Positions 53,822-62,454 of a stretch of 64,000 nt of DNA are shown piece after piece (within the stretch, counting starts at the first letter, position 1; every line of letters starts with the position of its first letter). The translations under genes and the position numbers were made by a program. The notes beneath the pieces were generated by a model. The model was not told the DNA's origin. It searched no databases and saw nothing but the letters and a program-made list of their open reading frames with translations. This DNA is from CAZOAR01 sp964577985. GTDB taxonomy: Bacteria > Gemmatimonadota > CAZMKB01 > CAZNLH01. Location of the stretch: the NCBI GenBank assembly GCA_964577985.1, contig CAZOAR010000007.1, forward strand, positions 1-64,000, read 5' to 3'.

Positions 53822-54166
53822 ATGAAGCTCATGCTGCGCTGGATATTAAACGCGGTCGCACTGCTTGGAGTCGCCTGGGTCATGTCGGATCACGGTGTGG
53901 AGTTGACGGGAATCGGCGCGGCGCTCAAGGCCGCTCTCTTCCTCGGGGTCATCAACGCGCTTATTAGACCGCTGGTTATCCTCTTCACCCTGCCGATCAA
54001 CATCCTGACCCTGGGACTTTTCACCCTCTTCATCAACGCCGCTTTTTTCAGTTTTACTGCATCTGTGATCGAGGGCTTCAATGTCGCGGGCCTCTGGGCG
54101 GCACTCTTCGGCGCGCTCCTCCTGACGATTTTCAGCTCCATCCTCAGTGCCGGGATCAAGAACTAG
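53822..54166 (+). CDS. Phage-holin-like four-helix membrane protein (DUF360/Mycobacterial 4 TMS family)
   Basis: The 114-residue protein has four helices: LRWILNAVALLGVAWVM, AALKAALFLGVINALIRPLVIL, NILTLGLFTLFINAAFFSFTA and AALFGALLLTIFSSILS. The family is often labelled phage holin but is common in bacterial chromosomes, and there is no prophage here. The short form beginning ATG 53822 matches family length; an extended frame back to 53444 is antisense to the TonB gene. It ends 11 bases inside the convergent purD. Function unknown. Confidence 0.8.
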   Translation: MKLMLRWILNAVALLGVAWVMSDHGVELTGIGAALKAALFLGVINALIRPLVILFTLPINILTLGLFTLFINAAFFSFTASVIEGFNVAGLWAALFGALLLTIFSSILSAGIKN

Positions 54167-55445
54167 ATATCTCCTCTCGCTTCAGTTCTCTCCGTCCTAT
54201 GTCACGCCGACAGTACTTCCCTTCAAAGCGGACGCCGTCGCACGCGCTGTAGGCCTTTTCGATCGCGCCCCTGACATCCTCCGCCAACGCCGTTACGCCT
54301 ATCACCCTGCCGCCACTCGTAACGAGTCTTTCGCCATCCATTGCCGTTCCCGCGTGAAAGAGGAAGACATCCTTCATATCTCCAACCCCTTCTTCGAGTC
54401 TTATCTGCTCCCCCTTCTCATAGGAGCCCGGATATCCCGACGCGGCCAGGACGACACATACCGCTCGCATCTCCTTCCAGGAAAGGTCGGCCGTCACCAG
54501 CTTCCCCTCGGATACCCCCACCATGAGATCGAGAAGATTGCCATCGAGGAGAGGAACAACGACCTGGGTCTCAGGGTCGCCGAACCTGCAGTTGAACTCC
54601 ACGACCTTCGGACCTTCAGCGGTCAACATCAGCCCCGCGTAGAGGAGACCGCGATACGGCGTACCCCTCTCCGCCATCGCCCGGATCACCGGACGGAAGA
54701 TATCTGCCTCTACATGCTGCAGGAGAGCCCGGTCCGCTATCGAAACCGGCGCGTAGGCGCCCATGCCTCCCGTGTTAGGGCCTCGATCACCATCGAAGAT
54801 CCGTTTGTGATCCTGGGAGGGAAGCATCGGCAGAATATTGTCCCCATCTGTCAGACAGAAGATGGACAGCTCCTCCCCGTGCATGAATTCCTCTATCACC
54901 ACCTCATCGCCCGCCTCTCCGAACCTGTGCTCCCGCATGATCGATGAGAGCGCGTCAAACGCCTCTTCCCTCGTCTCGCAGACCATCGCCCCTTTTCCGG
55001 CGGCCAGCCCGCTCGCCTTGATCACGACCGGGATATCGCACGTCTCAACGTATTTCCTCGCGTCGGCGTAGTCACGTAGTGTCACATAGTCAGACGTCGG
55101 AACACCATGCTTTCGCATTAGATCCTTCGCAAAAGCCTTGTTCGTCTCGATCATCGCTGCCTTACTGGTGGGGCCGAAGACCTTTCTTCCCTTCGCCTCC
55201 AGGATATCCACAAGCCCCATGGCGAGGGGCACCTCGGGACCAACGACCGTGAGGTCGATCCCTTCCTTCTCCACGAACCCGGACACCCCCTCCACGTCCG
55301 TCGGGGAAATCGGTATGTGCCTGGCCTGCTCCGCCGTGCCGCCGTTTCCAAGCGTGACAAAGAACTCGCTCTCCGGATTGTCCCCCGCGAGCTTCCAGAG
55401 AAGGGCGTGTTCCCTCCCTCCGTTTCCCACGATCAGGACCTTCAT
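54156..55445 (-). CDS. purD: Phosphoribosylamine-glycine ligase
   Basis: Second step of purine synthesis: ATP-dependent joining of glycine to phosphoribosylamine. The 429-residue protein has MKVLIVGNGGREHALLWKLA, the ATP-grasp segments IKASGLAAGKGAMVC and EEFMHGEELSIFCLTDG, HKRIFDGDRGPNTGGMGAYAP, and EFNCRFGDPETQVV. GAGGAGG precedes the ATG and a strong promoter lies about 65 bases before it. It is the end of a minus-strand gene run but has its own transcript start. Confidence 0.97.
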   Translation of the reverse strand: MKVLIVGNGGREHALLWKLAGDNPESEFFVTLGNGGTAEQARHIPISPTDVEGVSGFVEKEGIDLTVVGPEVPLAMGLVDILEAKGRKVFGPTSKAAMIETNKAFAKDLMRKHGVPTSDYVTLRDYADARKYVETCDIPVVIKASGLAAGKGAMVCETREEAFDALSSIMREHRFGEAGDEVVIEEFMHGEELSIFCLTDGDNILPMLPSQDHKRIFDGDRGPNTGGMGAYAPVSIADRALLQHVEADIFRPVIRAMAERGTPYRGLLYAGLMLTAEGPKVVEFNCRFGDPETQVVVPLLDGNLLDLMVGVSEGKLVTADLSWKEMRAVCVVLAASGYPGSYEKGEQIRLEEGVGDMKDVFLFHAGTAMDGERLVTSGGRVIGVTALAEDVRGAIEKAYSACDGVRFEGKYCRRDIGRRELKREEISSS

Positions 55446-55509
55446 ATTGGACTGCCTCCTCGATTAGACCCTTACTTGCTACGGATATCGCCGCCGATTC
55501 ATGAAGCAG

Positions 55510-55538
55510 ATTATATCTGATGGTTCAGGGGAAGTCAA
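55510..55538 (-). promoter_or_regulatory. Strong sigma-70 promoter of purD
   Basis: On the minus strand TTGACT (plus 55533-55538) and a perfect TATAAT (plus 55510-55515) are 17 bases apart, directly upstream of purD. The rest of the spacer up to 55779 (about 240 bases) shows no gene, and I see no PurR-like palindrome. Confidence 0.82.
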
Positions 55539-55779
55539 GCGGGGCTATCCAACCTCGCGCAGCACACGCTCGCGCCACAACGAATGCCAGATGTGGAAAC
55601 CCCGTTGGATCGGCGTTATTGCTGAGTCAACACATACCAGCAGAACAATGCCTGAGCTCTTCCGACCCCGGACACGATCTGGATGTGGTCACAATCGATG
55701 GTGCTGTCATGCCTCGAGTAGTCTTGTTCGCGGCAAATGATTGCGGTCGGGCCATACAGATCGCGGGTGCAGGCACGGT

Positions 55780-56919
55780 CTACAGGATATCGAGGGCACG
55801 CTCGAGATCGGCCTTCAGGTCGTCAAATTCTTCAACTCCGACGGAGATGCGGACAAGTCCATCCGTCAACCCCATCTTCAGGCGCTCTTCTCTGGGTACG
55901 GAGGCGTGCGTCATCGACGCGGGATGCGATATCAGGCTTTCGACCGCTCCCAGGCTCTCCGCCAGCGCGAAGAGTTTGACACCCTCCAGGACCTTCTTTC
56001 CTCTCTCGAAGTCCCCTACCTCAAATGAGATCATGCCTCCAAAGCCGCGCATCTGCATCCTGGCCAGGCCATACTGAGGATTGGAGGGGAGGCCGGGATA
56101 GAAGACTTTTTCGATCTTATGGTGGCTCTCGAGCCAGCGGGCGATTTCCCGGGCATTGCTGTCATGTTCCCGCATCCGCAGCGCAAGGGTCTTCAAGCCT
56201 CTCAGCACCAGCCAGCAGTCGAACGGCCCCGGCACCGCACCGACGGCGTTCTGGAGAAACGACACCTTTTCCGCGACAGCCTCATCACTTGTGACCACGA
56301 CACCACCCACGACGTCGCTGTGGCCATTGAGATACTTCGTGGAGCTGTGAACGACCACATCCGCGCCCAGTGTAAGCGGGTTCTGGAAGTAAGGACTCAT
56401 AAACGTATTGTCGACAACAAGGAGAAGACCCCTTCCCCTTGTAATGGCCGATATGGCGTGGATGTCCGACAGCCTGAGGAGCGGATTCGTTGGAGTCTCG
56501 ATGTAGACCATCCTCGTTTCGTCACGGATCGCAGTCTCGACGGCCATCGGATTGGAACTGTCAACATATGTGAACTGAAGACCGTGGTCCACCAGGACAT
56601 TTTCGAAGAGGCGGTAGGTTCCACCATACAGATTCTCAGAGCAGACAACGTGGTCTCCCTGTTTGAGCAGGCCCATGACCGTCGATATCGCGGCAAGGCC
56701 TGAACCAAACGCGAATCCGGACTTTCCCTTCTCGAGCACGGCGATGTTCTTCTCCAGGGCGGTGCGTGTCGGGTTGTGTCCCCTCGCGTAGACATAACCC
56801 TTATCGACACCAACCTCCTCCTGGACAAACGTGGATGTCTGAAAGATCGGCGTGACTATCGCCCCAGTAGACGGATCGGGTTCCTGTCCCGCGTGGATTG
56901 CGTCTGTCGAAAACCCCAT
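55780..56919 (-). CDS. Cys/Met metabolism PLP-dependent enzyme (cystathionine gamma-synthase/lyase type)
   Basis: Fold-type I PLP enzyme of 379 residues. TDAIHAGQEPDPSTGAIVTPI opens the family; YARGHNPTR binds the PLP phosphate of the neighbour subunit, ENLYGGTYRLF stacks on PLP, and Lys195 in HSSTKYLNGHSDVVGG is the Schiff-base residue. Sequence alone does not separate cystathionine gamma-synthase, gamma-lyase and beta-lyase; overall it reads closest to the MetB/CGL branch. It follows the TPR gene by 28 bases. Confidence 0.88.
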   Translation of the reverse strand: MGFSTDAIHAGQEPDPSTGAIVTPIFQTSTFVQEEVGVDKGYVYARGHNPTRTALEKNIAVLEKGKSGFAFGSGLAAISTVMGLLKQGDHVVCSENLYGGTYRLFENVLVDHGLQFTYVDSSNPMAVETAIRDETRMVYIETPTNPLLRLSDIHAISAITRGRGLLLVVDNTFMSPYFQNPLTLGADVVVHSSTKYLNGHSDVVGGVVVTSDEAVAEKVSFLQNAVGAVPGPFDCWLVLRGLKTLALRMREHDSNAREIARWLESHHKIEKVFYPGLPSNPQYGLARMQMRGFGGMISFEVGDFERGKKVLEGVKLFALAESLGAVESLISHPASMTHASVPREERLKMGLTDGLVRISVGVEEFDDLKADLERALDIL

Positions 56920-56947
56920 TTCTCCTCCTTCTTTGATTTATCGGCGT

Positions 56948-57748
56948 CTATGGCTTCTTCCCTCCCTCTCCGGCGAGTTCTCTTGCCTTCAGATACATGA
57001 GTCGCGCCTGTTCCGGCATCCTCTTCTTGTCGAAAAGGATGCCCAGACTGTAATACGCCTTCGGGTTGTTAGGCCGTGCCCTCAGCGTCCTCTCGAAGGC
57101 CCCGATCGCCTCGTCACACATGTCTAGCTGATTGTACGACTCGCCCAGATAGTAATACGCCGTAACATACTCCGAGTTTATTTCGAGTGACTTCTTCAGC
57201 TGCTCTATGGCATCCCTGTAGAGCCCCTTCTTGCAATACACAATTCCCAGGTTACAGAGCACCTCCGCGCTTCCCGGTTCTATCTGCATGGCTCTTTTCA
57301 GTTCCGATTCCGCCTTCGCGTACATCCCCTTCTCACCGTAAATCGCGGCGAGATTCGAGCGGATCTGGACATTATCCTGGTCGAGTTCGAGGGCTCTACG
57401 GTATTCCTTGATCGCCATGTCCTGTTCGCCCATCCTGTCGTAGGTAAAGCCGAGGTTGTTGTGCGCCTTGAGGTTCGACGGATCAAGCCTTATCGTCTCC
57501 AGGTATTCCCTGATGGCTTCCCTGAATTGTCCCTCGTTGGTGCGGGCGAGAGCGTTCTGGTAGTGCTCTTCCGCGGACACACCATTGTCCTCGCGCTCTT
57601 CCTCTTCGACCGTGAACGGCGGCTTTCCGGGATTATCCGGAGGATCGTCATTCTCGCCCGAAGATATCTTCCTGTTCTCCAGACCCTCCAGCAGGTCCTG
57701 GATCTTCTCGAGGGGGTCGTCCCCAATCGCCTTTTTCTTCCTCGACAT
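56948..57748 (-). CDS. TPR-repeat protein overlapping a ParA-like ATPase gene
   Basis: The 266-residue cytoplasmic protein has a charged N-terminal 60 residues and then six tetratricopeptide repeats (for example AHNNLGFTYDRMGEQDMAIKEY, VLCNLGIVYCKKGLYRDAIEQL and AYYSLGILFDKKRMPEQARL). The ATG at 57748 has GGAG eight bases upstream but lies 101 bases inside the ParA-like gene. An in-frame GTG at 57577, also with a GAGG, would avoid the overlap and keep all repeats. It probably binds a protein partner, with the ParA-like ATPase the obvious candidate. Confidence 0.82.
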   Translation of the reverse strand: MSRKKKAIGDDPLEKIQDLLEGLENRKISSGENDDPPDNPGKPPFTVEEEEREDNGVSAEEHYQNALARTNEGQFREAIREYLETIRLDPSNLKAHNNLGFTYDRMGEQDMAIKEYRRALELDQDNVQIRSNLAAIYGEKGMYAKAESELKRAMQIEPGSAEVLCNLGIVYCKKGLYRDAIEQLKKSLEINSEYVTAYYYLGESYNQLDMCDEAIGAFERTLRARPNNPKAYYSLGILFDKKRMPEQARLMYLKARELAGEGGKKP

Positions 57749-58478
57749 CGTCCACTCTCCGTACTAACTTCATGAAATCCCTGGCGCCATTTGAATTGGG
57801 CGCAAATTCAAAGATCGTCTGGTGATAACTGATCGCTTCTGAAAGCCTGACGTTGGATCGGATCGGATCGGAGACGCGGTCCCCGAAATGCCACTGCAGG
57901 ACCTTCAGTATCTCCTTGCTCTTCCGGTGTCTCTTATCGTACAACGTCGGGATGACCAGTTTGATCTCCGGCATAACTCCTTCGGTGTCCACGACATCCC
58001 CGACGCCTTCGACAACCTGCCGTATCCCGATCATCGACAGATAGTCCATCGACACAGGCATGAAGACCTCGGCCGCGATGGTCACGGCGAAGCGGCTGAG
58101 GTAGCTCCACGAAGGAGGGCAGTCCATCAACACGTAATCGAACGTCTCTCCACCAATCGATCCATCTCTCTCGATGTCTCTCCACCAGGTAGACTCGACC
58201 CTGCCGTGTATATCGCTCAGACGCCTGTCACCGGGGAGAAGAAAGAAGTTCTCCCTCACCTTGTACACCGCCCTGGCTGTATCTTCCGTTCCGGAAATCA
58301 GATCAAACAAGCTTATGTCGTGGGTCACATCGAACCATATCGAGAGCGCTCCCTGTGGATCGAAGTCGACCATCAGCACTCTCCTACCCTCAAGCACCAG
58401 GCCGGCCGCCAGATTTCCCACTGTCGTAGTCTTTCCGGTGCCTCCCTTCTGATTTATCACAGCGATACTTCTCACCAT
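57648..58478 (-). CDS. ParA/MinD-family ATPase
   Basis: Deviant Walker A ATPase of 276 residues: INQKGGTGKTTTVGNLA holds the signature lysines, VDFDPQGALSIWF is Walker A-prime and VLMDCPPSWSYLS Walker B. No ParB follows, so it is an orphan; similar proteins position complexes or plasmid-like cargo on the nucleoid or membrane. The start at 58478 overlaps the cutA stop (ATGGTGA). The acidic, proline- and glycine-rich C-terminal tail is the part that overlaps the TPR gene. Confidence 0.87.
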   Translation of the reverse strand: MVRSIAVINQKGGTGKTTTVGNLAAGLVLEGRRVLMVDFDPQGALSIWFDVTHDISLFDLISGTEDTARAVYKVRENFFLLPGDRRLSDIHGRVESTWWRDIERDGSIGGETFDYVLMDCPPSWSYLSRFAVTIAAEVFMPVSMDYLSMIGIRQVVEGVGDVVDTEGVMPEIKLVIPTLYDKRHRKSKEILKVLQWHFGDRVSDPIRSNVRLSEAISYHQTIFEFAPNSNGARDFMKLVRRVDDVEEEKGDWGRPPREDPGPAGGSGEQEDIFGRE

Positions 58479-58807
58479 ACACTCTCGTCTTCCCCCAATT
58501 CTCCCGTCGCCCACTTGATATATTCTTCCAGGCCGTCCGCCACAGGCAGGACGAGAAGTTCGGGGATGTCATAGGAATGAATCTCCCGGAGCCTCCTTTT
58601 CAGTCGCTCGATCACAGCTTCACCGCTCTTGATGATCAAAAGGGATTCACTCTCATCCTCGATCGCTCCCTTCCATCGATAAATCGACCTGACGGCGGGG
58701 ATTATGTTGACACACGCGGCAAGCCGCTCTTCCAGGAGCGTACGCGCGATCTTTTCTCCCTCTTCTTCTCCACTTACTGTAACAAAGGCCACTCGAAGGT
58801 CGTCCAT
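58472..58807 (-). CDS. cutA: Divalent-cation tolerance protein CutA
   Basis: Small trimeric protein of 111 residues, PII-like fold. VAFVTVSGEEEGEKIARTLLEERLAACVNIIP, SIYRWKGAIEDESESLLIIKS and SYDIPELLVLPVADGLEEYIKW are all diagnostic. The start is placed at 58807 (MDDLRVAF), although ATGs 9 and 12 codons upstream are open. It is directly followed, with overlap, by the ParA-like gene. CutA's physiological role remains unsettled in general. Confidence 0.93.
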   Translation of the reverse strand: MDDLRVAFVTVSGEEEGEKIARTLLEERLAACVNIIPAVRSIYRWKGAIEDESESLLIIKSGEAVIERLKRRLREIHSYDIPELLVLPVADGLEEYIKWATGELGEDESVW

Positions 58808-58886
58808 TTCCGTTCCAGAGCTCCCGTGCGCCATCGTTGTCACGAATCAGAAAGATCGCCTGTGCGCTCTCATCACGCATCCCGGG

Positions 58887-59750
58887 CTACTGGTCCGAGT
58901 TGTCTGCGACAGGAATCCCGTCACTCTCCGTGTCGGCCGGACGATCCGACCGCTTCTCGCACCTGTGAACCGTGATGTCGTCGCCAGCACCAACTCCGAG
59001 GGCCTCGGACGCGCTTCCGCCGTTGACGCTCACCTCCAGGTATCCCGAGCTGCCGATCAGCGAGAGGACGTGGCCCTCCTGGACCGAGCAGTATGTCTTC
59101 ACCAGTCCGACTATCCGTTTGCCGCCGGTCTTCACTATCGCGTCGCTCCCCGAGATAAACTCCCTGAGCACTCCTTCCGGGACGTTCGTGATAATGTTGC
59201 CGAAACGGTCGACATGAATCACGGTCCCTACTATGGCTTCTCCTACCCTTTTCGCCTCCAGCGCGTCGAGCATCACAGGGTCATCTATCACCGTACCGAG
59301 ACCGTCGAAACGCGCGGTGTCTAGAGACAGGTGCGCCGCAACCGGGGCAAAAAGATCCCGTCCGTGAAACGTGGGAGAGATTTTTCCCGCGAAGTATCTG
59401 CTTTCGGTTATCTCGATGACCGAAACGGCTTCGCGCCCGTCCAGGATCCGGGTGAACAGGCCGTTGTCGGGACCGACAAAGGTTCCCGATCCGCTCCTGA
59501 CGGCAATCGCCCTGCGATCACCACCAACACCCGGGTCGACCACCGCGAGATGAACCGTCTCCGGAGGGAAACAGCCGCTGACACGTGCCAGCAGGTAGGC
59601 GCCGAATCGAATGTCACCCGGCGGCACGTCATGGGACACATCAATAAGGGCAGCCTTCGGGTTGATTGATAGGATGACTCCCTTCATCGCGCCGACGTAA
59701 TAGTCTCTGGTGCCAAAATCCGTAATCAGGGCTATGGTCCCATCAGCCAT
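58887..59750 (-). CDS. SAM hydroxide adenosyltransferase (DUF62, chlorinase/fluorinase family)
   Basis: The 287-residue protein begins with ALITDFGTRDYYVGAMKGVI and has VDPGVGGDRRAIAV, FVGPDNGLFT and SPTFHGRDLFAPVA. The Asp72-Arg79-His129 triad is the one known for enzymes that hydrolyse S-adenosylmethionine to adenosine and methionine using activated water; halogenation is not suggested. GTVIHVDRFGNIITNVP forms the second domain. A roughly 25-residue charged tail is extra. Gap to cutA is about 80 bases. Confidence 0.9.
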   Translation of the reverse strand: MADGTIALITDFGTRDYYVGAMKGVILSINPKAALIDVSHDVPPGDIRFGAYLLARVSGCFPPETVHLAVVDPGVGGDRRAIAVRSGSGTFVGPDNGLFTRILDGREAVSVIEITESRYFAGKISPTFHGRDLFAPVAAHLSLDTARFDGLGTVIDDPVMLDALEAKRVGEAIVGTVIHVDRFGNIITNVPEGVLREFISGSDAIVKTGGKRIVGLVKTYCSVQEGHVLSLIGSSGYLEVSVNGGSASEALGVGAGDDITVHRCEKRSDRPADTESDGIPVADNSDQ

Positions 59751-59882
59751 CAGCCGTTTGCTCCCGATCTCCGTCGTGACAGAAAAAGCACATCGGCCGT
59801 CCCGAGTGCTCTTCAGTCAGACAATAAAAAGCGCCTTCCCCTTTGTCAATCGAAATATCCCTCGAAGTCTCCCCGATGGCAG

Positions 59883-60770
59883 CTACTCGCAGAGGCCCCT
59901 CAGAAGAGCAAGGTTTTCCAGGTCGTTGCTTTCGTCCTCGCCCTTGGGGGTCTCGATGACCTTCGGAATCGATCGAAGCCTCTCGTCAATCATTATCTGA
60001 CGGAATCCCTCGATGCCAATATTACCCTTACCTATGTGGTGGTGTCTGTCGACGTGGCTGTTAAACTCCTTGAGGGTGTCATTCATGTGGAGCAGTTTCA
60101 GATGCCGGAAGCTGATCACCGCGTCGAACTCCCGCATGGTGGACTGGTACGCCTCCTGATCACGCAGATCATAGCCCGCCACAAAGATATGACACGTGTC
60201 CAGACAGATCCCGAGCCGGTCGCCCATTCCCACCTCGTCGAGCAGCCACCGGAGTTCCTCGAACCGGCTGCCGAGGGAAGACCCCTGCCCCGCCGTCGTT
60301 TCGAGTAGTATCTCAACCCCTTCCGCCGGTGAGCCCTGCATCACCCTTTTCAACGACCCGGCGATCTTCTTCAGACCCTCCTCCACACCCGCGCCGCGGT
60401 GAGCGCCCGGATGCATGACGAGATAGTCGAGTCCCAGGAGATTCGCCCGTTCCACTTCACCAGTCAGGGCATCTTCCGACCTCCGCCTCAGATCGTCATC
60501 CGGGGAAGCGACGTTTATCAGATAGGAATCGTGTGCGGTGACGTGGGAGAATTCGTGCTCGGCCACTCTCTTACGGAATTCGCGTGCGTCTGATTCCGGT
60601 ATCTCCTTGCCCTCCCAGCGATTACTGTTCTTTGTAAAGAGCTGAAAGGTCGTGCAACCGATCTTCGCCGCCCGCCTCGCCGCTTCCTGGACACCCCCTG
60701 CTATCGAGAGATGGGCTCCTATCAGGACATCCCGCCCCTGCCTGCCTTCTTTCTTTTCTCCACGAGCCAT
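59883..60770 (-). CDS. nfo: Endonuclease IV (AP endonuclease)
   Basis: DNA repair enzyme that cleaves at abasic sites, with a trinuclear zinc centre in a TIM barrel. The 295-residue protein has IGAHLSIAGGVQEAARRAA, VTAHDSYLINVASP, LVMHPGAHRGAG, ILLETTAGQG, GICLDTCHIFVAGYD, LLHMNDTLKEFNSHVDRHHHIG and IETPKG, so all metal ligands are present. It begins ten bases after the next SDR gene. Confidence 0.95.
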   Translation of the reverse strand: MARGEKKEGRQGRDVLIGAHLSIAGGVQEAARRAAKIGCTTFQLFTKNSNRWEGKEIPESDAREFRKRVAEHEFSHVTAHDSYLINVASPDDDLRRRSEDALTGEVERANLLGLDYLVMHPGAHRGAGVEEGLKKIAGSLKRVMQGSPAEGVEILLETTAGQGSSLGSRFEELRWLLDEVGMGDRLGICLDTCHIFVAGYDLRDQEAYQSTMREFDAVISFRHLKLLHMNDTLKEFNSHVDRHHHIGKGNIGIEGFRQIMIDERLRSIPKVIETPKGEDESNDLENLALLRGLCE

Positions 60771-60780
60771 TTATCCCCCA

Positions 60781-61563
60781 CTACGCGGGCAACATCCCGC
60801 CATCTATGCCGATCGCCTGCCCCGTTATCCCGCCGGCATTATCCGATGCCAGAAAAAGTGCGAGCGGGGCGATCTCGTCCGGCTGAAGATATCTGCCCAT
60901 GGGAAGATTTTCGATCCGCTGACGGATGAACTCATCCTCGCCCTGGCCGTACAGACGAGCCTCGACATTCTTTATCTTCTCCGCCATCCCGGTCTGCACG
61001 AATCCCGGACAGATGGCATTGACCGTGACACCGAGTGGCATTACCTCGAGCGCGAGAGACCTTACGAGGCCGAGAACTCCATGCTTGGAAGCGCTGTACG
61101 CGGCACCGTATCTACATCCCAACCTGCCGGCCAGAGAGGAGATACAGATTATTCTTCCCCATCCCCGCTCTGTCATCGCGCTGACACACTCCCGTACACA
61201 TAGGAAAGTCCCCGTGAGGTTTACCGCGACCAGGTTCTCCCACTCCTCCAGGGCTGTCTCCGCGACCGGCGAGAGATCGAGGACACCGGCGGACGTCACA
61301 AGTACATCGATGCGCCCGAGACTCGCGGTGGCGTCTCTCACCATTTCTCTCACCGCGACTTCTTCACGGACATCCACGGTCAGGCCCACGGCCTCCGCTC
61401 CGGTCTCCGCGCACTCTTTTCTGACGCGTTCCACTTCCATCTCTTTGTCCGACGCTATCGCGACGCTGCAACCGGAACGTGAAAACGCCAGCGCCGTGGA
61501 TCTACCGATACCGCTCCCGCCACCTGTCACAAGGACGGCCCTCTTATCGTTTTCAATCGTCAC
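60781..61563 (-). CDS. Short-chain dehydrogenase/reductase (first)
   Basis: Classical SDR of 260 residues: VTGGGSGIGRSTALAF binds NAD(P), VTSAGV replaces the common NNAG, ICISSLAGRLGCRYGAAYSASK holds the Ser, Tyr and Lys of the active site, and CPGFVQTGM and GQAIGIDGGMLPA close the fold. FabG-like or 3-hydroxybutyrate dehydrogenase-like roles both fit. Aspartate-like acidic residues after the second strand (ASDKEME) favour NAD over NADP. It is followed by nfo and preceded by a paralogue. Confidence 0.88.
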   Translation of the reverse strand: MTIENDKRAVLVTGGGSGIGRSTALAFSRSGCSVAIASDKEMEVERVRKECAETGAEAVGLTVDVREEVAVREMVRDATASLGRIDVLVTSAGVLDLSPVAETALEEWENLVAVNLTGTFLCVRECVSAMTERGWGRIICISSLAGRLGCRYGAAYSASKHGVLGLVRSLALEVMPLGVTVNAICPGFVQTGMAEKIKNVEARLYGQGEDEFIRQRIENLPMGRYLQPDEIAPLALFLASDNAGGITGQAIGIDGGMLPA

Positions 61564-61647
61564 TTTCCCATTCCCCTTATTACAAAAACATCCTCGTCGC
61601 GAAGGATTTCTGTCCCGGCAATTGTGTGTCCGTCTCTCGAACGCCCA

Positions 61648-62448
61648 TCACGTATTGCTCTGTTCATAGTAGCGATAACGACCCAGGTGCCAGCCACCCC
61701 CTACTGCCATCGTGCTGCCGGTCACGTATGCGGCGCGTTCCGAGACAAAAAAGAGGACCGCTTCGGCTATGTCATCCGCTGTACCGAGACGCCCCACCGG
61801 GATCTCTCTGACGATCTCGTGACGCTTATTCTCTGACAACCGCGTATTGTCTATGACACCCGGGGATACTACGTTTACTGTTATTCCGTTGTGTGCCTCC
61901 TCAACGGCCAGCGATTTTGACAGGGTCACGACGCCGGTCTTCGAGATCTCATATGGAGTGGTCGCCGGGGCGGCTTTGGTAAACTCGGCGTTAGACCATG
62001 CGATGTTTACAACCCTCCCCCATTGTCTTCTCCGCATCATTGGGATCGCGTATCTGCAGCAGTAGAATACGCTGTGCAGGTTGCTGTCTATGATAGTATG
62101 CCACTCGCTGCTCCTGATGAGTGAGATTGGTTTGACGAGGAAATCTCCCACGTTATTCACCAGGATATCGAGCCCGCCCCATTCTCCATCGATCCGTTCC
62201 ATCATCATCCCGACATCTCCCTCGACGGTGACATCAGCCTGGATTGTCATTATCGTCGCGCCCCGTCCTGTCAGCTCCAGGGCCAGCTTCTTAGCCTTCT
62301 CGCCGCTTGTGAGGTAGTTTATTGCGACGCAACAACCTTCCGCTGCAAGTCTCTCTGCGAGCCGCCGTCCAATCCCTCTCGCGCTACCGGTGATGAGCGC
62401 ACGCTTTCCCCTGAGGTCCATGTCCCGGGAGTCGATCTCTTTACCCAT
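61648..62448 (-). CDS. Short-chain dehydrogenase/reductase (second)
   Basis: Another SDR, 266 residues. ITGSARGIGRRLAERLA is the coenzyme loop, DILVNNVGDFL replaces NNAG, and NIAWSNAEFTKAAPATTPYEISK supplies the Tyr-x3-Lys pair, with the serine one residue further away than usual. GSTMAVGGGWHLGRYRYYEQ closes it. The N-terminal eight residues are extra. It is seven bases before the end of the nuclease/PDZ gene. Substrate unknown. Confidence 0.85.
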   Translation of the reverse strand: MGKEIDSRDMDLRGKRALITGSARGIGRRLAERLAAEGCCVAINYLTSGEKAKKLALELTGRGATIMTIQADVTVEGDVGMMMERIDGEWGGLDILVNNVGDFLVKPISLIRSSEWHTIIDSNLHSVFYCCRYAIPMMRRRQWGRVVNIAWSNAEFTKAAPATTPYEISKTGVVTLSKSLAVEEAHNGITVNVVSPGVIDNTRLSENKRHEIVREIPVGRLGTADDIAEAVLFFVSERAAYVTGSTMAVGGGWHLGRYRYYEQSNT

Positions 62449-62454
62449 CTGAAA

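Noticed and set aside
53822..54166. Prophage, because of the holin-like annotation
   Set aside because: There are no integrase, capsid, lysin or terminase genes near it; the family is common in chromosomes.
58887..59750. SAM-dependent fluorinase or chlorinase
   Set aside because: The Asp-Arg-His triad of the hydroxide adenosyltransferase branch is present, which indicates SAM hydrolysis.
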